Positions 50,124 to 58,856 of a stretch of 64,000 nucleotides of DNA are shown here, one piece after another. The position numbers and the translations under genes were made by a program. The first letter of the stretch is position 1. Each line of letters opens with the position of its first letter. This DNA is from an uncultured Acidobacteriota bacterium (GTDB lineage Bacteria > Acidobacteriota > Terriglobia > Bryobacterales > Bryobacteraceae): contig CADEFM010000006.1 in assembly GCA_902826605.1 (NCBI GenBank), positions 1 to 64,000 on the forward strand, read 5' to 3'. The notes below the pieces were generated by a model. It was not told the DNA's origin. It did no database searches and saw nothing but the letters and a program-made list of their open reading frames with translations.

Positions 50124-51458
50124 ATGAACAAGGAAAATCGTTCGCTATCAATGGCCGTCTATCGTCCGTTTGCTGCGATCCTAGTCTTCGCGATGGGCGG
50201 CATTGCCACAGCCGCGGATGCGCCCAAGATGAAGAAATTTTTGACAAAGCCGCTGGTCATCGAAGACCAGGGCAGCTTCTTCGTCGGGGGTGTACCGAAA
50301 GTCACGAACTACGCTATCGTACCGGGACCCAATCAAGTGGCGGCTCTGAATCAGATTACGATTGGGCAGATGTATGTTCAATTCCAGGTTCCCCAAACGA
50401 AGAAGCGCGGTATGCCGCCGGTGATTATGGTGCACGGATCCTCGCATACGGCCGCTTGTTTGGAGTCGACGCCGGACGGGCGGGAAGGCTGGTATCCGTA
50501 TTTCGTGCGTAAAGGAATCTCAACCTATTTAGTGGATCAGGCGGGACGCGGACGTTCCGGTTTCGATCAGTCTGTCCTGCATGAAGGCGCCGCCATGGTT
50601 CGGGCTGGAGACCTGCCCACTGGCCTGTCTCTGTTCCCGGCGTTTGGCAGGATTAGCGACAACGGGGCTTGGACGGCATGGTTCGGCCACCTGACGCCGC
50701 CCGATTCCACCATCCTCAACGGCACGCTGATTCAACACGGAGCCCCCGGCGACCCTGTAACCGACGACGCCAATCATTCCGACGGCTACCGCCCCGCCTT
50801 CCCGATGGGAACCGTGGACGCTAAAGTAGCGGCCCGCGCTGGTGCAATTGGCCAGGCACCCTCTGGACCCAACAACGATTACGCTTTGGAGTACTACAAG
50901 CAGTTGGTCCCCAATGCCGAAGCGACGTTACCGGGCTCGATGTGTCCCACTTGCGACCCGAAAGAGATCTTGCCCGCCAATACATGGACCCCGCTCGCGC
51001 TCGCGGACCTAGTCGAGAGGCTGGGCGGCGCAGTGGTCGCGACCCATTCCCAATCGGGAATCATGGGGCATCACATGATCCGGATTCTGAAAGAACGAGG
51101 TCACTTGAATTTGCTGAAGGGTTTGATTACGATCGAGGGTTCCTGCTCGCTGCCCAATAGCGGTCTGACCGCTGCGGACTTCGACAATATTCCCTACATG
51201 GCTTTAAAGGGCGACTACACTGCGACGAGCATGATCTGTCAAACGACTGTGGACCAAATCAACGCGCGGCGAGCCTCCGGTCAGGGAACGGCCAAAGCGG
51301 ACTACGTCAAGCTGGACGAACTTGAAAATCCGGTTTTTAACGGCACTACCCACATGATGATGCTGGGCACCAACAACCTTGCGGTCGCCGATCTCATTTT
51401 GAACTGGGCCGACCAGAACATTTCCCCAAAGGGCCAGAACGGTAAGCGCAAGAAATAG
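50124..51458 (+). CDS. Exported alpha/beta hydrolase (esterase-713-like)
   Basis: A 444-residue hydrolase with a signal peptide ending near ATAAD. PVIMVHGSSHTAACLESTPD, followed by GREGWYPYFVRKG and DQAGRGRSGFD, matches the bacterial esterase 713 family. The nucleophile is Ser311 in THSQSGIMGHH. The late His in NGTTHMMMLGTNNL is the probable base. Cys in MCPTCDPK may form a disulfide, fitting a periplasmic location. AGGAG precedes ATG 50124. The next gene starts 7 bp after its stop, so the two are co-transcribed. The natural substrate is unknown. Confidence 0.85.
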   Translation: MNKENRSLSMAVYRPFAAILVFAMGGIATAADAPKMKKFLTKPLVIEDQGSFFVGGVPKVTNYAIVPGPNQVAALNQITIGQMYVQFQVPQTKKRGMPPVIMVHGSSHTAACLESTPDGREGWYPYFVRKGISTYLVDQAGRGRSGFDQSVLHEGAAMVRAGDLPTGLSLFPAFGRISDNGAWTAWFGHLTPPDSTILNGTLIQHGAPGDPVTDDANHSDGYRPAFPMGTVDAKVAARAGAIGQAPSGPNNDYALEYYKQLVPNAEATLPGSMCPTCDPKEILPANTWTPLALADLVERLGGAVVATHSQSGIMGHHMIRILKERGHLNLLKGLITIEGSCSLPNSGLTAADFDNIPYMALKGDYTATSMICQTTVDQINARRASGQGTAKADYVKLDELENPVFNGTTHMMMLGTNNLAVADLILNWADQNISPKGQNGKRKK

Positions 51459-51465
51459 TGAAGAG

Positions 51466-51984
51466 ATGAATAACAATTGCATTGTAAAAATCGCGGCGAC
51501 TCTTTTCACTGCAGTGGCCCTGCACGCTCAAGGCAACCCGTTTAGCGCCGATGCGAGACAGACATACGCGCTTATCAAAGACAGCCTGCTGAAAGCCGCG
51601 GACAAGATGCCGGCGGAGCACTATGCGTTCCGAACCGTTCCACAAGTGCGCTCCTACGGCGAGATGATCGCCCACGTGGCGGACGCCCAGGTACGGATGT
51701 GCGGCACGGTCAAAGGCGAGCCAACCTCTGCGAATGCGGCTTCGAAGACTTCGAAAGTGGACCTGGTGGCCGCGCTAAAGGCTTCGTTCGATTATTGCGA
51801 TCAAGTATATGATTCGATGACCGATGCGGCCGGCGCGAGCAAGGTCACATGGGCGCGCTGGGAAATGACCAAGCTCGGTCTGTTGAATTGGAATATATCC
51901 CACGATAACGAGATGTACGGCATCATGGGCGCGTATCTGCGTATCAAGGGACTTGTGCCTCCATCCAGCGAGGGACGGCCATAG
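51466..51984 (+). CDS. Exported DinB-superfamily protein
   Basis: A 172-residue protein with a signal peptide (ATLFTAVALHAQ). The four-helix DinB pattern is visible: DSLLKAADKMPAEHYAF, SYGEMIAHVADAQVRMCG, and NWNISHDNEMYGIMGAYLRI. His in MIAHVAD and in ISHDNEMYG are the usual metal ligands. Exported DinB proteins are common in Acidobacteria; they may be metal-dependent thiol transferases or hydrolases. Same operon as the esterase; convergent with the MFS gene, 5 bp apart. Confidence 0.85.
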   Translation: MNNNCIVKIAATLFTAVALHAQGNPFSADARQTYALIKDSLLKAADKMPAEHYAFRTVPQVRSYGEMIAHVADAQVRMCGTVKGEPTSANAASKTSKVDLVAALKASFDYCDQVYDSMTDAAGASKVTWARWEMTKLGLLNWNISHDNEMYGIMGAYLRIKGLVPPSSEGRP

Positions 51985-51989
51985 GCAAT

Positions 51990-53225
51990 CTACGAGCTGC
52001 TGTCCGATTCACTGAGCCAATAAATCAGCGCAGCAATGGGAAGAGCGGAACATAACAACCCCACCCACAGCCACCCACCAGTGGCGAATGCCCAGCCTGA
52101 GAGCGCCGACGCACAGACACCGCCGCTAAAGAACGTTGCGATATAGAGCGTGTTAATACGGCCGCGCTGGGCTGGATTGAGTTGATAGATGGCCTGTTGG
52201 CCCAGGACGACCGTCGTATTGACAGCCAGATCCAGGAAAATTGCCCCTGTTACCAAAGCCCACAGGCGGTGCTGAAGCAGCGTGAGCGCTATAGCGGCGA
52301 AAGCCAGTACAAATGCCGAGACGGTGGCTCGGCGCGCCCAGCCTCGATCGGCGAGCCAGCCTGCCACTGGAGCGAAGGCCGCGCCTGCCGCGCCCGCCAG
52401 CGCAAACAGGCCGATCTGTGTTTGCGAAAAACGGAACGGCGGCGCGGACAGGAGAAACGTCACGCTTGTCCAGAACGCCGTGAAACTTCCAAACATACAG
52501 GCGCTGTAAATGCCGCGCCGGCGCAAAATGGGCTCGGCGGCATAGATGTGAGCCAGTGATTTCAAGAGCTGTCCGTAACGCTCCGGGGCAACCGGCTGGC
52601 GGGCAGGCAATTTTCGAGATAAGACCACGATGAAGACGAGCAGGAATCCCGCTGAGAGTGCGTACACCGCGCGCCAGGAGAGAACGCCAGAAACAAAACC
52701 CGCGAACGCGCGCGCCAGCAGAATCCCATTGAGCAGCCCGCTCATTACTTGGCCTACCACGCGGCCCCGGATTTCCGGCGGCGCCAAGGAGGCCGCGAAC
52801 GGAACCAATGTCTGGGCGACTACAGAGCTGACTCCTATGACGAAGGATGCGGCCATGAACTGACGCAATGTTCGCGCCATGGCGGCGGCTGCGAGCGCCA
52901 CCGCAGCTGCACCAAACAGTGTCATGATCAAACCCCGGTTCTCGATCAGATCGAGCAGCGGCACGATCGACAAAAGTCCCAGTGCATATCCAAGTTGCGT
53001 TACGGTAACCATGGTGCCGGCGCGGCCTTCGCCGATACCAAATTCGCTGCCTAACACACCGAGCAACGGCTGGACGAAATAGAGGTTGGCGACCGCCATG
53101 CCGCAGCCTAGCGCAAACAAGAAGATCAAGCCGCCGGACAGACGCGTTTGCGAAGCGCCGGGACGCTCCCGTTGGAACTGAGTTCCGTATGAATTGTGCG
53201 TCTGCACGCTTTCCTCAGCGTACAC
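51990..53225 (-). CDS. MFS transporter (DHA1-like)
   Basis: A 411-residue, 12-helix transporter. GCGMAVANLYFVQPLLGVLG in helix 1, TVTQLGYALGLLSIVPLLD in helix 2 and APPEIRGRVVGQVMSGLL after helix 4 match the drug-efflux-like DHA1 group that often accompanies LysR or TetR genes. It probably exports a small molecule. The N-terminus is soluble and poorly conserved (first 28 residues), so the start is uncertain. It may share a transcript with the DUF6152 and TSUP genes upstream on the strand (61 bp gap). Substrate unknown. Confidence 0.88.
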   Translation of the reverse strand: MYAEESVQTHNSYGTQFQRERPGASQTRLSGGLIFLFALGCGMAVANLYFVQPLLGVLGSEFGIGEGRAGTMVTVTQLGYALGLLSIVPLLDLIENRGLIMTLFGAAAVALAAAAMARTLRQFMAASFVIGVSSVVAQTLVPFAASLAPPEIRGRVVGQVMSGLLNGILLARAFAGFVSGVLSWRAVYALSAGFLLVFIVVLSRKLPARQPVAPERYGQLLKSLAHIYAAEPILRRRGIYSACMFGSFTAFWTSVTFLLSAPPFRFSQTQIGLFALAGAAGAAFAPVAGWLADRGWARRATVSAFVLAFAAIALTLLQHRLWALVTGAIFLDLAVNTTVVLGQQAIYQLNPAQRGRINTLYIATFFSGGVCASALSGWAFATGGWLWVGLLCSALPIAALIYWLSESDSSS

Positions 53226-53286
53226 TGCCGGACCAGCGTGAGTCTTTCCAGGGAAGCACGCTCAAGGCGCTGTGAGTGGCCGCGGG

Positions 53287-53649
53287 CTAGCGCAGTTCCG
53301 TTGTCTTGCCGTCGATGATAATGCGTTCCACGCGCAGTTCATCGGGGTTGCTTGTGCTGGGGTAGCCTACGACGGTCGCGGCCGTGCCGGGCTTAATGCC
53401 GTCCTTGTCCAAGCCGCGGGATTGCATGCGGAAGGGCGGTGCGAGCACGGCAGTCCAGATCTTGCCGTTATTGCCTTGCACTTGAAGGCGAATGGTGGCG
53501 TGCGGGTTGTCATACGACGATTCGCGGATGGTGCCACTCAAGTTCAAGGTTTTCTGATCATCGTAGCCAGTCCATCCGTGATGTGCCAATGCCGCCATTG
53601 CAAACGAGCAAACTAGAGCGCCCAGCAAAAAGATACGTCGTGGTGTCAT
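53287..53649 (-). CDS. DUF6152-type small secreted protein, second copy
   Basis: A 120-residue exported protein with signal peptide (RRIFLLGALVCSFAMAALA) and mature start HHGWTGYDDQ. LSGTIRESSYDNPHATIRLQ is the family core, followed by WTAVLAPPFRMQSRGLDKDG. I chose ATG 53649 because AAGGAG is well placed; the frame extends to 53670 without support. It shares the HH start and N-P-H pattern with 13411-13803, but identity is low. Located between the TSUP gene (33 bp) and the MFS gene. Confidence 0.83.
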   Translation of the reverse strand: MTPRRIFLLGALVCSFAMAALAHHGWTGYDDQKTLNLSGTIRESSYDNPHATIRLQVQGNNGKIWTAVLAPPFRMQSRGLDKDGIKPGTAATVVGYPSTSNPDELRVERIIIDGKTTELR

Positions 53650-53682
53650 ATGGCTCCTTCTAGACACCATCGTACACCCGGT

Positions 53683-54447
53683 TTACGCTCGAATGAATAG
53701 TGAAATTGCCATGCCCAAGCCTACCGCGACTACAACGCGGCGCACCGCGGTGCGGCCAAGTTTGCGCGCCGTGCTGGCGCCTGCGAAGCCGCCGATGATC
53801 GAGGCCAAGGCCATGATTCCGACATCGGGCCAGTAGACCATCTTTTGCTGGATGAAATAAAGAGCCGCCACTACGTTCAACGACCCGGCAAATACGGTTT
53901 TCAGGCCATTCATCTGATGAATGTCGGTCATCCCCAGAATGCTGAATGACGCCAAGATGAGAATGCCAATCCCCGCGCCGAAGTATCCGCCGTAGACGCC
54001 CACGAAGAGCTGAAAAATCATTGCGCCGATCAGCCATGAGGTGGATTGGTGCGCTTCGGGATCGGCGCTCTTGAGCCGGCGCTGAATGCGATCTTGGGCC
54101 AGGAACAAGAGTGTTGCGAAGAGAATTAGATAAGGGACCAATTGATCGAAGATGCGGCTGGGTGTCATACGCAGGAGCATCGCACCTGCCAATCCACCAA
54201 ATAAGCCAGGGATGCCGATGAGCCACATGCGGGGCTCCACGGTGCGCAGTTCTTTGCGATACCCCACCACGCCGCCCACTGAGAACGCGCACAGAGCCAC
54301 GGTGCTGGTAGCGTTGGCCGTCACGGAGTTTAGGCCGAGCCAGATCAGCGTCGGAAATGTGAGCAGCGTCCCGCCGGCGGCTAGAGCGTTAATCAGACCA
54401 GCGGCCAACGCGGAAGCGAAGGCGACCACACCGTGCAGGAAATCCAT
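53683..54447 (-). CDS. TSUP/TauE-SafE family membrane transporter
   Basis: A 254-residue protein with about eight membrane segments. ALAAGLINALAAGGTLLTFP at the N-terminus, and MIFQLFVGVYGGYFGAGIGI in the middle, are the duplicated TSUP signatures (G-GGG-x-loops). The family exports sulfite, sulfoacetate or other small anions. First gene of the minus-strand run TSUP, DUF6152, MFS. Which anion is carried cannot be read. Confidence 0.9.
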   Translation of the reverse strand: MDFLHGVVAFASALAAGLINALAAGGTLLTFPTLIWLGLNSVTANATSTVALCAFSVGGVVGYRKELRTVEPRMWLIGIPGLFGGLAGAMLLRMTPSRIFDQLVPYLILFATLLFLAQDRIQRRLKSADPEAHQSTSWLIGAMIFQLFVGVYGGYFGAGIGILILASFSILGMTDIHQMNGLKTVFAGSLNVVAALYFIQQKMVYWPDVGIMALASIIGGFAGASTARKLGRTAVRRVVVAVGLGMAISLFIRA

Positions 54448-54567
54448 GGGTCAGCGGGCAGGGCGATGGATCGGCAAGTATTCGAACACCGCCACTGATT
54501 ATACGGTACCGAGTTCTTTTGGTGCTAAGCATGTAATCTTCACGCCGCCTTTGCCGTCAAAGGTCTT

Positions 54568-55371
54568 ATGCTGACGCGACGGGATGCGATTCGGATTGGG
54601 CTAGGCTTGTCGGCGGCACTCGTTTTGCCCGTGCGTTCCCATGGCGCCAAGAACTTTTGGGAGACGAAAGCGCCTTCAGACTGGACCGAGGACGAAATCG
54701 ACCGCATGATTACCGACTCGCCATGGGCAAAGCGTGCCACGGTGGGTTTCAACGGCGAACGAGGTGGATTCGGGGGTGGGGGTCCGGGAGGCGGCATGGG
54801 TGGTTCCCGCCGCGGAGGCGGCAGCATAGGATTTCCTGGGGGAGGCATGGGATATCCCGGCGGCATCGGATTTCCAGGTGGCGGTTCGCGAGGCGGCGGA
54901 AGTGGTCAGGAGTCACGCCCGCGTTTCGAAGCCACCGTTCGGTGGGCGTCGGCAATTCCCATTCAAGAAGCACTCAATGCCGGCTCTAAAGCCACTAGAG
55001 ACTCAGAATCCCCCCGAACGGAATTCGAAAAATACTACGTGATTCATGTATTGAGCAACATCCCAGCCCTCGGTTCCGGACGCAATCGCCGGGAGGACAC
55101 AGATGATGAATCCCAGCAGGAGCGGCGTCAAGAAATGTTGAAGCAGTATACCCGGATCGAGCGGAAGGCGGGCGACATTGCGCTTGAGAAAGTGGAAGCC
55201 GGGTCGCGGACTGGGGAACTCGGTCCCGGACTCTATTTCTATTTCCCGCGGTTCGACGAGATCTCGATGGACGATAAGCAAGTCACTTTTGTAACCAAGA
55301 TGGGGCCGGTGGATCTCAAGGCGAAGTTCCAGCTCCAGGACATGAAATATCGCGGTAAGCTGAGTCTGTGA
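54568..55371 (+). CDS. Exported protein with long Gly-rich linker
   Basis: A 267-residue protein. A Tat-like leader (LTRRDAIRIGLGLSAAL) is followed by KNFWETKAPSDWTEDEIDRM and LTDSPWAK-like ITDSPWAK. Residues about 68-116 are a low-complexity linker of Gly, Pro, Phe, Ser and Arg (GGGGPGGGMGGSRRGGGSIG and similar). The C-terminal half has an alpha/beta look (EKYYVIHVLSNIPALG; ISMDDKQVTFVTKMGPVDLK). The WTEDE..LTDSPWA-type start is known to me from acidobacterial GWxTD-like secreted proteins, function unknown. Its stop overlaps the ogt start (GTGA). Confidence 0.75.
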   Translation: MLTRRDAIRIGLGLSAALVLPVRSHGAKNFWETKAPSDWTEDEIDRMITDSPWAKRATVGFNGERGGFGGGGPGGGMGGSRRGGGSIGFPGGGMGYPGGIGFPGGGSRGGGSGQESRPRFEATVRWASAIPIQEALNAGSKATRDSESPRTEFEKYYVIHVLSNIPALGSGRNRREDTDDESQQERRQEMLKQYTRIERKAGDIALEKVEAGSRTGELGPGLYFYFPRFDEISMDDKQVTFVTKMGPVDLKAKFQLQDMKYRGKLSL

Positions 55372-55874
55372 ACTACACGTACTTGGACTCACTCATCGGA
55401 AGATTATTGATCGCGGGAGACGGCGAAGCGGTTCGGCGAATTAGCTTCCCCGAGCAAGGCAAGCCTGTAACACCCGAACCGGAGTGGAGAGAATCCGCCG
55501 CCGGGCCGGTGGGAGAGGCGGTGCGCCAATTGCGCGAATATTTCAAGGGCGGGCGAACGGAATTCGATCTGCCGCTGCAGCCCGAGGGAACCGCGTTTCA
55601 GTTGAAGGTGTGGCGAAGCTTGCAGGAGATTCCGTACGGCAAGACATGGTCCTATGGCGAGCTTGCCAAGCGCATCGGGAACCCCAAGGCTTCGCGGGCC
55701 GTCGGCGCCGCCAATGGTGCGAATCCTCTACCCATCGTGATTCCGTGCCATCGCGTGATTGGCGCTGATGGAACCCTGACTGGATTTGGCGGAGGCTTGC
55801 CGACGAAAAAGGCGTTGCTCGATCTTGAAGCGGCTGCAACCCCCGGAAAGTCCGCTGCTGCACACGCCCGGTAA
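55368..55874 (+). CDS. ogt: Methylated-DNA-protein cysteine methyltransferase
   Basis: A 168-residue DNA repair protein that moves a methyl group from O6-methylguanine to its own Cys. The active site PCHRV is at residues 126-130 (Cys127), preceded by GNPKASRAVGAANGANPLPI and by the helix FQLKVWRSLQEIPYGKTWSY. The N-terminal domain is the Ogt/AGT type, without an Ada Zn domain. The GTG start overlaps the preceding stop codon, implying translational coupling with the Gly-rich protein gene. Length is normal for Ogt. Confidence 0.94.
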   Translation: MNYTYLDSLIGRLLIAGDGEAVRRISFPEQGKPVTPEPEWRESAAGPVGEAVRQLREYFKGGRTEFDLPLQPEGTAFQLKVWRSLQEIPYGKTWSYGELAKRIGNPKASRAVGAANGANPLPIVIPCHRVIGADGTLTGFGGGLPTKKALLDLEAAATPGKSAAAHAR

Positions 55875-55876
55875 CG

Positions 55877-57505
55877 TTATTCGGCGATCGGACCGTCGCT
55901 CATTGAGAGAGAGGCGATCATTTTTTCTTTCAGACGTCCGGCCGTGGTCGCCGCGGATTCGAGAGCGAGCCGGTAGATGATCAATCCCAGCACCGCGTCC
56001 ACGGCCAGCACCTCATAAAACACCTGCCGGCTTTCAAATGCATAGCGCGCGATGTAGGCGAGCGCAAGCGGAGCGAACGTGATGGGATAGATGACAAAAA
56101 GCATGGCCTGAATGCGGCTGGCGGCTCCAGAGCGGAATGACGCGGCCGGATTCACCGCGCGGGCTTCCCGTACGGATTGCAAGTTTCCGGCGCTTAACAG
56201 GTACATGCTGGCAACGCTGGCGACGGCGAACGCTTCAAAGAGACGGGCCGCGCCAAGGGGCATTCCCAACAGACCACAGACCCCTATCACCACTGAAATT
56301 TCCAAAAAAATGAAGAAAAGCGCGGTCAGATTCTTGCCTACCAGCACGCGCGTGAAATTCACCGGCGCCAGGAAGTAAAATTGCGCCGCCGAACGGTCAA
56401 AACCGAAAACATTCCAAAAACAGATTTCGCTGAGCAACAGCATGGAATAGAGACTCACCACCGTGAGGTAATTGCGGAAGAAAAAAGGAGTGATGCCACG
56501 GTCCGGAATGGGGCCCATCTGGTAGCCGCCGTAACCCAAGGCCATGGGCAGCCAAATCAGCAGACCGAAAGTAAAGCCCATTAAGAATACAATGCGGAAG
56601 CGCGGGGAGCGCAGCAGAAACCGAAATTCCTTTTCGATGAGTGCACCCAAGGGGTCGCGGAACACCATTGACGGCAGCCGGTAGAACGCCTCCATGAAGC
56701 CGGGTTTAGAACTTCGGGTGGAGGATGGCGCGCTAGCCGCGATGGCATCGAATTTCATAGTCCTCGAAAACTGCCACCAACTGAACATGCCAACGGCGGT
56801 GATCCAGCCCAGCATGATGGCGGCGGATTGCAGCGCGTCCTCATTCTGCATCAGGCGGGCCGCGGCGGACCAAGGCCATCCCCACCAGGGCTGTCCGGCC
56901 AGCAAAGCAAGAATGCGAAAGCTGCCGGGACCGCGGCGCGTGAGCATCAACTGAGGGAGCGCCGCCCCAATCACCAGGAGGAAGAATACGCCTTCGCGAA
57001 TCCGCTTGCGTGCAAGCAAACGTCCCAAGAGATCGCGCAGACCCACTCCAATCAGAAGATTGAAAAGGATGAAAAGCAGCACTGCCCAAGGACCTACGCC
57101 GTGCAGCGCTGGGTTCAATAACATGCCCATCAGTGTGCCGGTGAGCAGCAGCACCATCTCCGCCCCAGAGCTAAGCCGCAGGAGAACCTCCAGGGAAAAA
57201 AGCTGAAAATCCGGAATGGGATAAGAACGCAGCTTGTGCAATTCCAGAGATGCACCGGTGGTGGCCAACAGCAGCGGGATCAGTTGCCAATAGAGAAAAA
57301 CCATCAGCAAGCCGGAGGGTAGAACGTTATGAATCATCGTCACATTGCCGGCTTCGCTGAAGACGCCCAGCAGCCCCACGGACGCGGCGAGCCACAGTCC
57401 GTACCAGATGAAGCCAACCACCGCGCTCCAGGCCACTCCGCTGCGGGGGTAATAATTGCGCAGCGTTCTCCACTGGGCCCACAGGATGGTGCGTGCGTGA
57501 ACCAT
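55877..57505 (-). CDS. ABC-2 type exporter permease
   Basis: A 542-residue inner-membrane protein with about twelve hydrophobic segments in two groups separated by a cytoplasmic region near residues 255-290 (SSTRSSKPGFMEAFYRLPSM). Such ABC-2 permeases form exporters with the ATPase encoded 9 bp upstream. VVGFIWYGLWLAASVGLL is the first membrane segment. TAGGGAA precedes ATG 57505. Substrate unknown; the size matches two-domain ABC permeases in Acidobacteria. Convergent with ogt, 2 bp between stops. Confidence 0.85.
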   Translation of the reverse strand: MVHARTILWAQWRTLRNYYPRSGVAWSAVVGFIWYGLWLAASVGLLGVFSEAGNVTMIHNVLPSGLLMVFLYWQLIPLLLATTGASLELHKLRSYPIPDFQLFSLEVLLRLSSGAEMVLLLTGTLMGMLLNPALHGVGPWAVLLFILFNLLIGVGLRDLLGRLLARKRIREGVFFLLVIGAALPQLMLTRRGPGSFRILALLAGQPWWGWPWSAAARLMQNEDALQSAAIMLGWITAVGMFSWWQFSRTMKFDAIAASAPSSTRSSKPGFMEAFYRLPSMVFRDPLGALIEKEFRFLLRSPRFRIVFLMGFTFGLLIWLPMALGYGGYQMGPIPDRGITPFFFRNYLTVVSLYSMLLLSEICFWNVFGFDRSAAQFYFLAPVNFTRVLVGKNLTALFFIFLEISVVIGVCGLLGMPLGAARLFEAFAVASVASMYLLSAGNLQSVREARAVNPAASFRSGAASRIQAMLFVIYPITFAPLALAYIARYAFESRQVFYEVLAVDAVLGLIIYRLALESAATTAGRLKEKMIASLSMSDGPIAE

Positions 57506-57514
57506 GGGTTTTCC

Positions 57515-58273
57515 CTACAGCCAGTCCAATGATTCCATGGCGCGTCCCGCTCCCACGGCGCGGACGAAAGCTTCCTCAAGCGTCTCTTCGCTGCCGCGCA
57601 AGTCCTCGACGCGTCCTTCTGCGATAAGGCGTCCATCGTGGATGATGCCCACGCGGTCGCACAGGCGTTCCACCACTTCGAGAACGTGCGACGTAAGGAA
57701 AATGGTTGCGCCCCGCCGGACCTGTTCGAGCAGGATGTCTTTCATAAGGCGCGCGCCCATCGCGTCCACGCCTTCGAATGGTTCATCCATGAGGAAGAGC
57801 TTGGGCCTATGAATCAACGCGGCAGCCATAGCCACGCGCTTACGCATGCCCTTTGAATATTCCGCAATCAGTTTTCGGGGCGCTCCACCAAGTTCGAACA
57901 AATCCATCAGCTCGACGGAGCGTGCCGCCGCAATCGTGCGGTCCAGGCCATAAATTCGGCCGGCGAACTGGATGAATTCGCCGCCCGTGAGATGGTCGAA
58001 GAGCAACGATTCGTCCGGAACCAGACCGATTTGCTTCTTGATTTCGAGCGCGTCCTCCGGCATGCGCAGGCCCAGCAGCTCAATTTCACCTGAGGTGGGC
58101 GGTGCGAGCCCCATCAACATTTTTACAGTTGTGGTTTTGCCCGCGCCATTAGGTCCTAAGAAACCGAAAAAGCAACCCTGCGGCACGCTGAGCGTCAGGC
58201 CATCCACGGCTGCTTTGTCGCCGTAGACCTTCCGCAGATTCCGGATTTCGATTGCCGCGACTTGATCCACCAT
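57515..58273 (-). CDS. ABC transporter ATP-binding protein (ABC-2 type)
   Basis: A 252-residue ATPase. Walker A is GPNGAGKTTT, the Q-loop is IGLVPDE, the signature is an unusual EYSKGMRKR in place of LSGGQ, Walker B is PKLFLMDEPFEG, and the H-loop is FLTSHVLEVVE. The YSKGM form is typical of ABC-2 exporters. It powers the permease encoded downstream. First gene of the pair; the start ATG 58273 lies near a possible regulatory region shared with the HEPN module. Confidence 0.92.
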   Translation of the reverse strand: MVDQVAAIEIRNLRKVYGDKAAVDGLTLSVPQGCFFGFLGPNGAGKTTTVKMLMGLAPPTSGEIELLGLRMPEDALEIKKQIGLVPDESLLFDHLTGGEFIQFAGRIYGLDRTIAAARSVELMDLFELGGAPRKLIAEYSKGMRKRVAMAAALIHRPKLFLMDEPFEGVDAMGARLMKDILLEQVRRGATIFLTSHVLEVVERLCDRVGIIHDGRLIAEGRVEDLRGSEETLEEAFVRAVGAGRAMESLDWL

Positions 58274-58364
58274 GAAATCTCATCTCATGGTAGCGGAGTA
58301 AGACGGAGCGGCGGGGATTCATAAGGCGGGACCTTAGTACGATTACGCGTTTGAGTGATGCCCA

Positions 58365-58431
58365 ATCACGCCAAATTCAGCAGCTTCGCGATTACGTGTA
58401 CTCGCCTAAATCAGCCGCTCAGGCCTCGGGG
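58365..58431 (-). pseudogene. Decayed copy of the nuoB 3' end
   Basis: 58365-58400 matches 59237-59272 at 31 of 36 bases, including 19 identical bases over the last codons of nuoB. 58403-58431 matches 59307-59335 at 23 of 29 bases, with about 32 bases missing between the blocks. Read on the minus strand the first block still encodes HVIAKLLNLA and a stop, where the intact gene has [10 protein letters not shown]. The body of this gene copy is absent. It lies just before the HEPN module and forms a direct repeat with nuoB on the other side. Confidence 0.75.
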
Positions 58432-58442
58432 TATCATGGAGC

Positions 58443-58856
58443 GTGGATCGAAAGGACCTGCAGGTGCTATCCAGGGCTCGTCTCAACGAGGCCAAGGCTT
58501 TGCTTGCCGCAGGATTGGCGGATGGCGCGTATTACTTGGCGGGCTATACCGTGGAGTTCGCTTTGAAAGCCTGTATCGCGAAGGGGACGAGGAAATACGA
58601 GTTCCCCGAAAAGAAGAAAGTTGACGCCATTCATACTCACAAGCTGCGCGACCTTGTTCGAGTCGCTGGACTGGAAGAGGCTCGGCGCGTCGAAGCGCGG
58701 AACCATCCGACATTCAGGGCCAACTGGGATGTGGTTGAGTTGTGGTCGATCGAGAGTCGTTACGACAAACATCGGTTGGAGTCCGCGCGTGCTCTGATTG
58801 AGGCGATTGGCGGCCGGAATCACGGAGTGATCTCATGGATAAGACTGCATTGGTAA
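58443..58856 (+). CDS. HEPN-domain protein
   Basis: A 137-residue helical protein of the HEPN superfamily. DLQVLSRARLNEAKALLAAG is helix 1, followed by GAYYLAGYTVEFALKACIAK, a typical HEPN helix 2-3. SIESRYDKHRLESARALIEA then contains the polar R-Y-D-K-H signature, related to the RxxxxH catalytic motif of HEPN nucleases but with a shorter spacer. GVISWIRLHW is the usual C-terminal end. GTG 58443 is the only reasonable start in this frame. Its end overlaps the next gene by 22 bases. HEPN proteins act as RNases, toxins or nucleotide-binding partners; which applies here is unknown. Confidence 0.8.
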   Translation: MDRKDLQVLSRARLNEAKALLAAGLADGAYYLAGYTVEFALKACIAKGTRKYEFPEKKKVDAIHTHKLRDLVRVAGLEEARRVEARNHPTFRANWDVVELWSIESRYDKHRLESARALIEAIGGRNHGVISWIRLHW

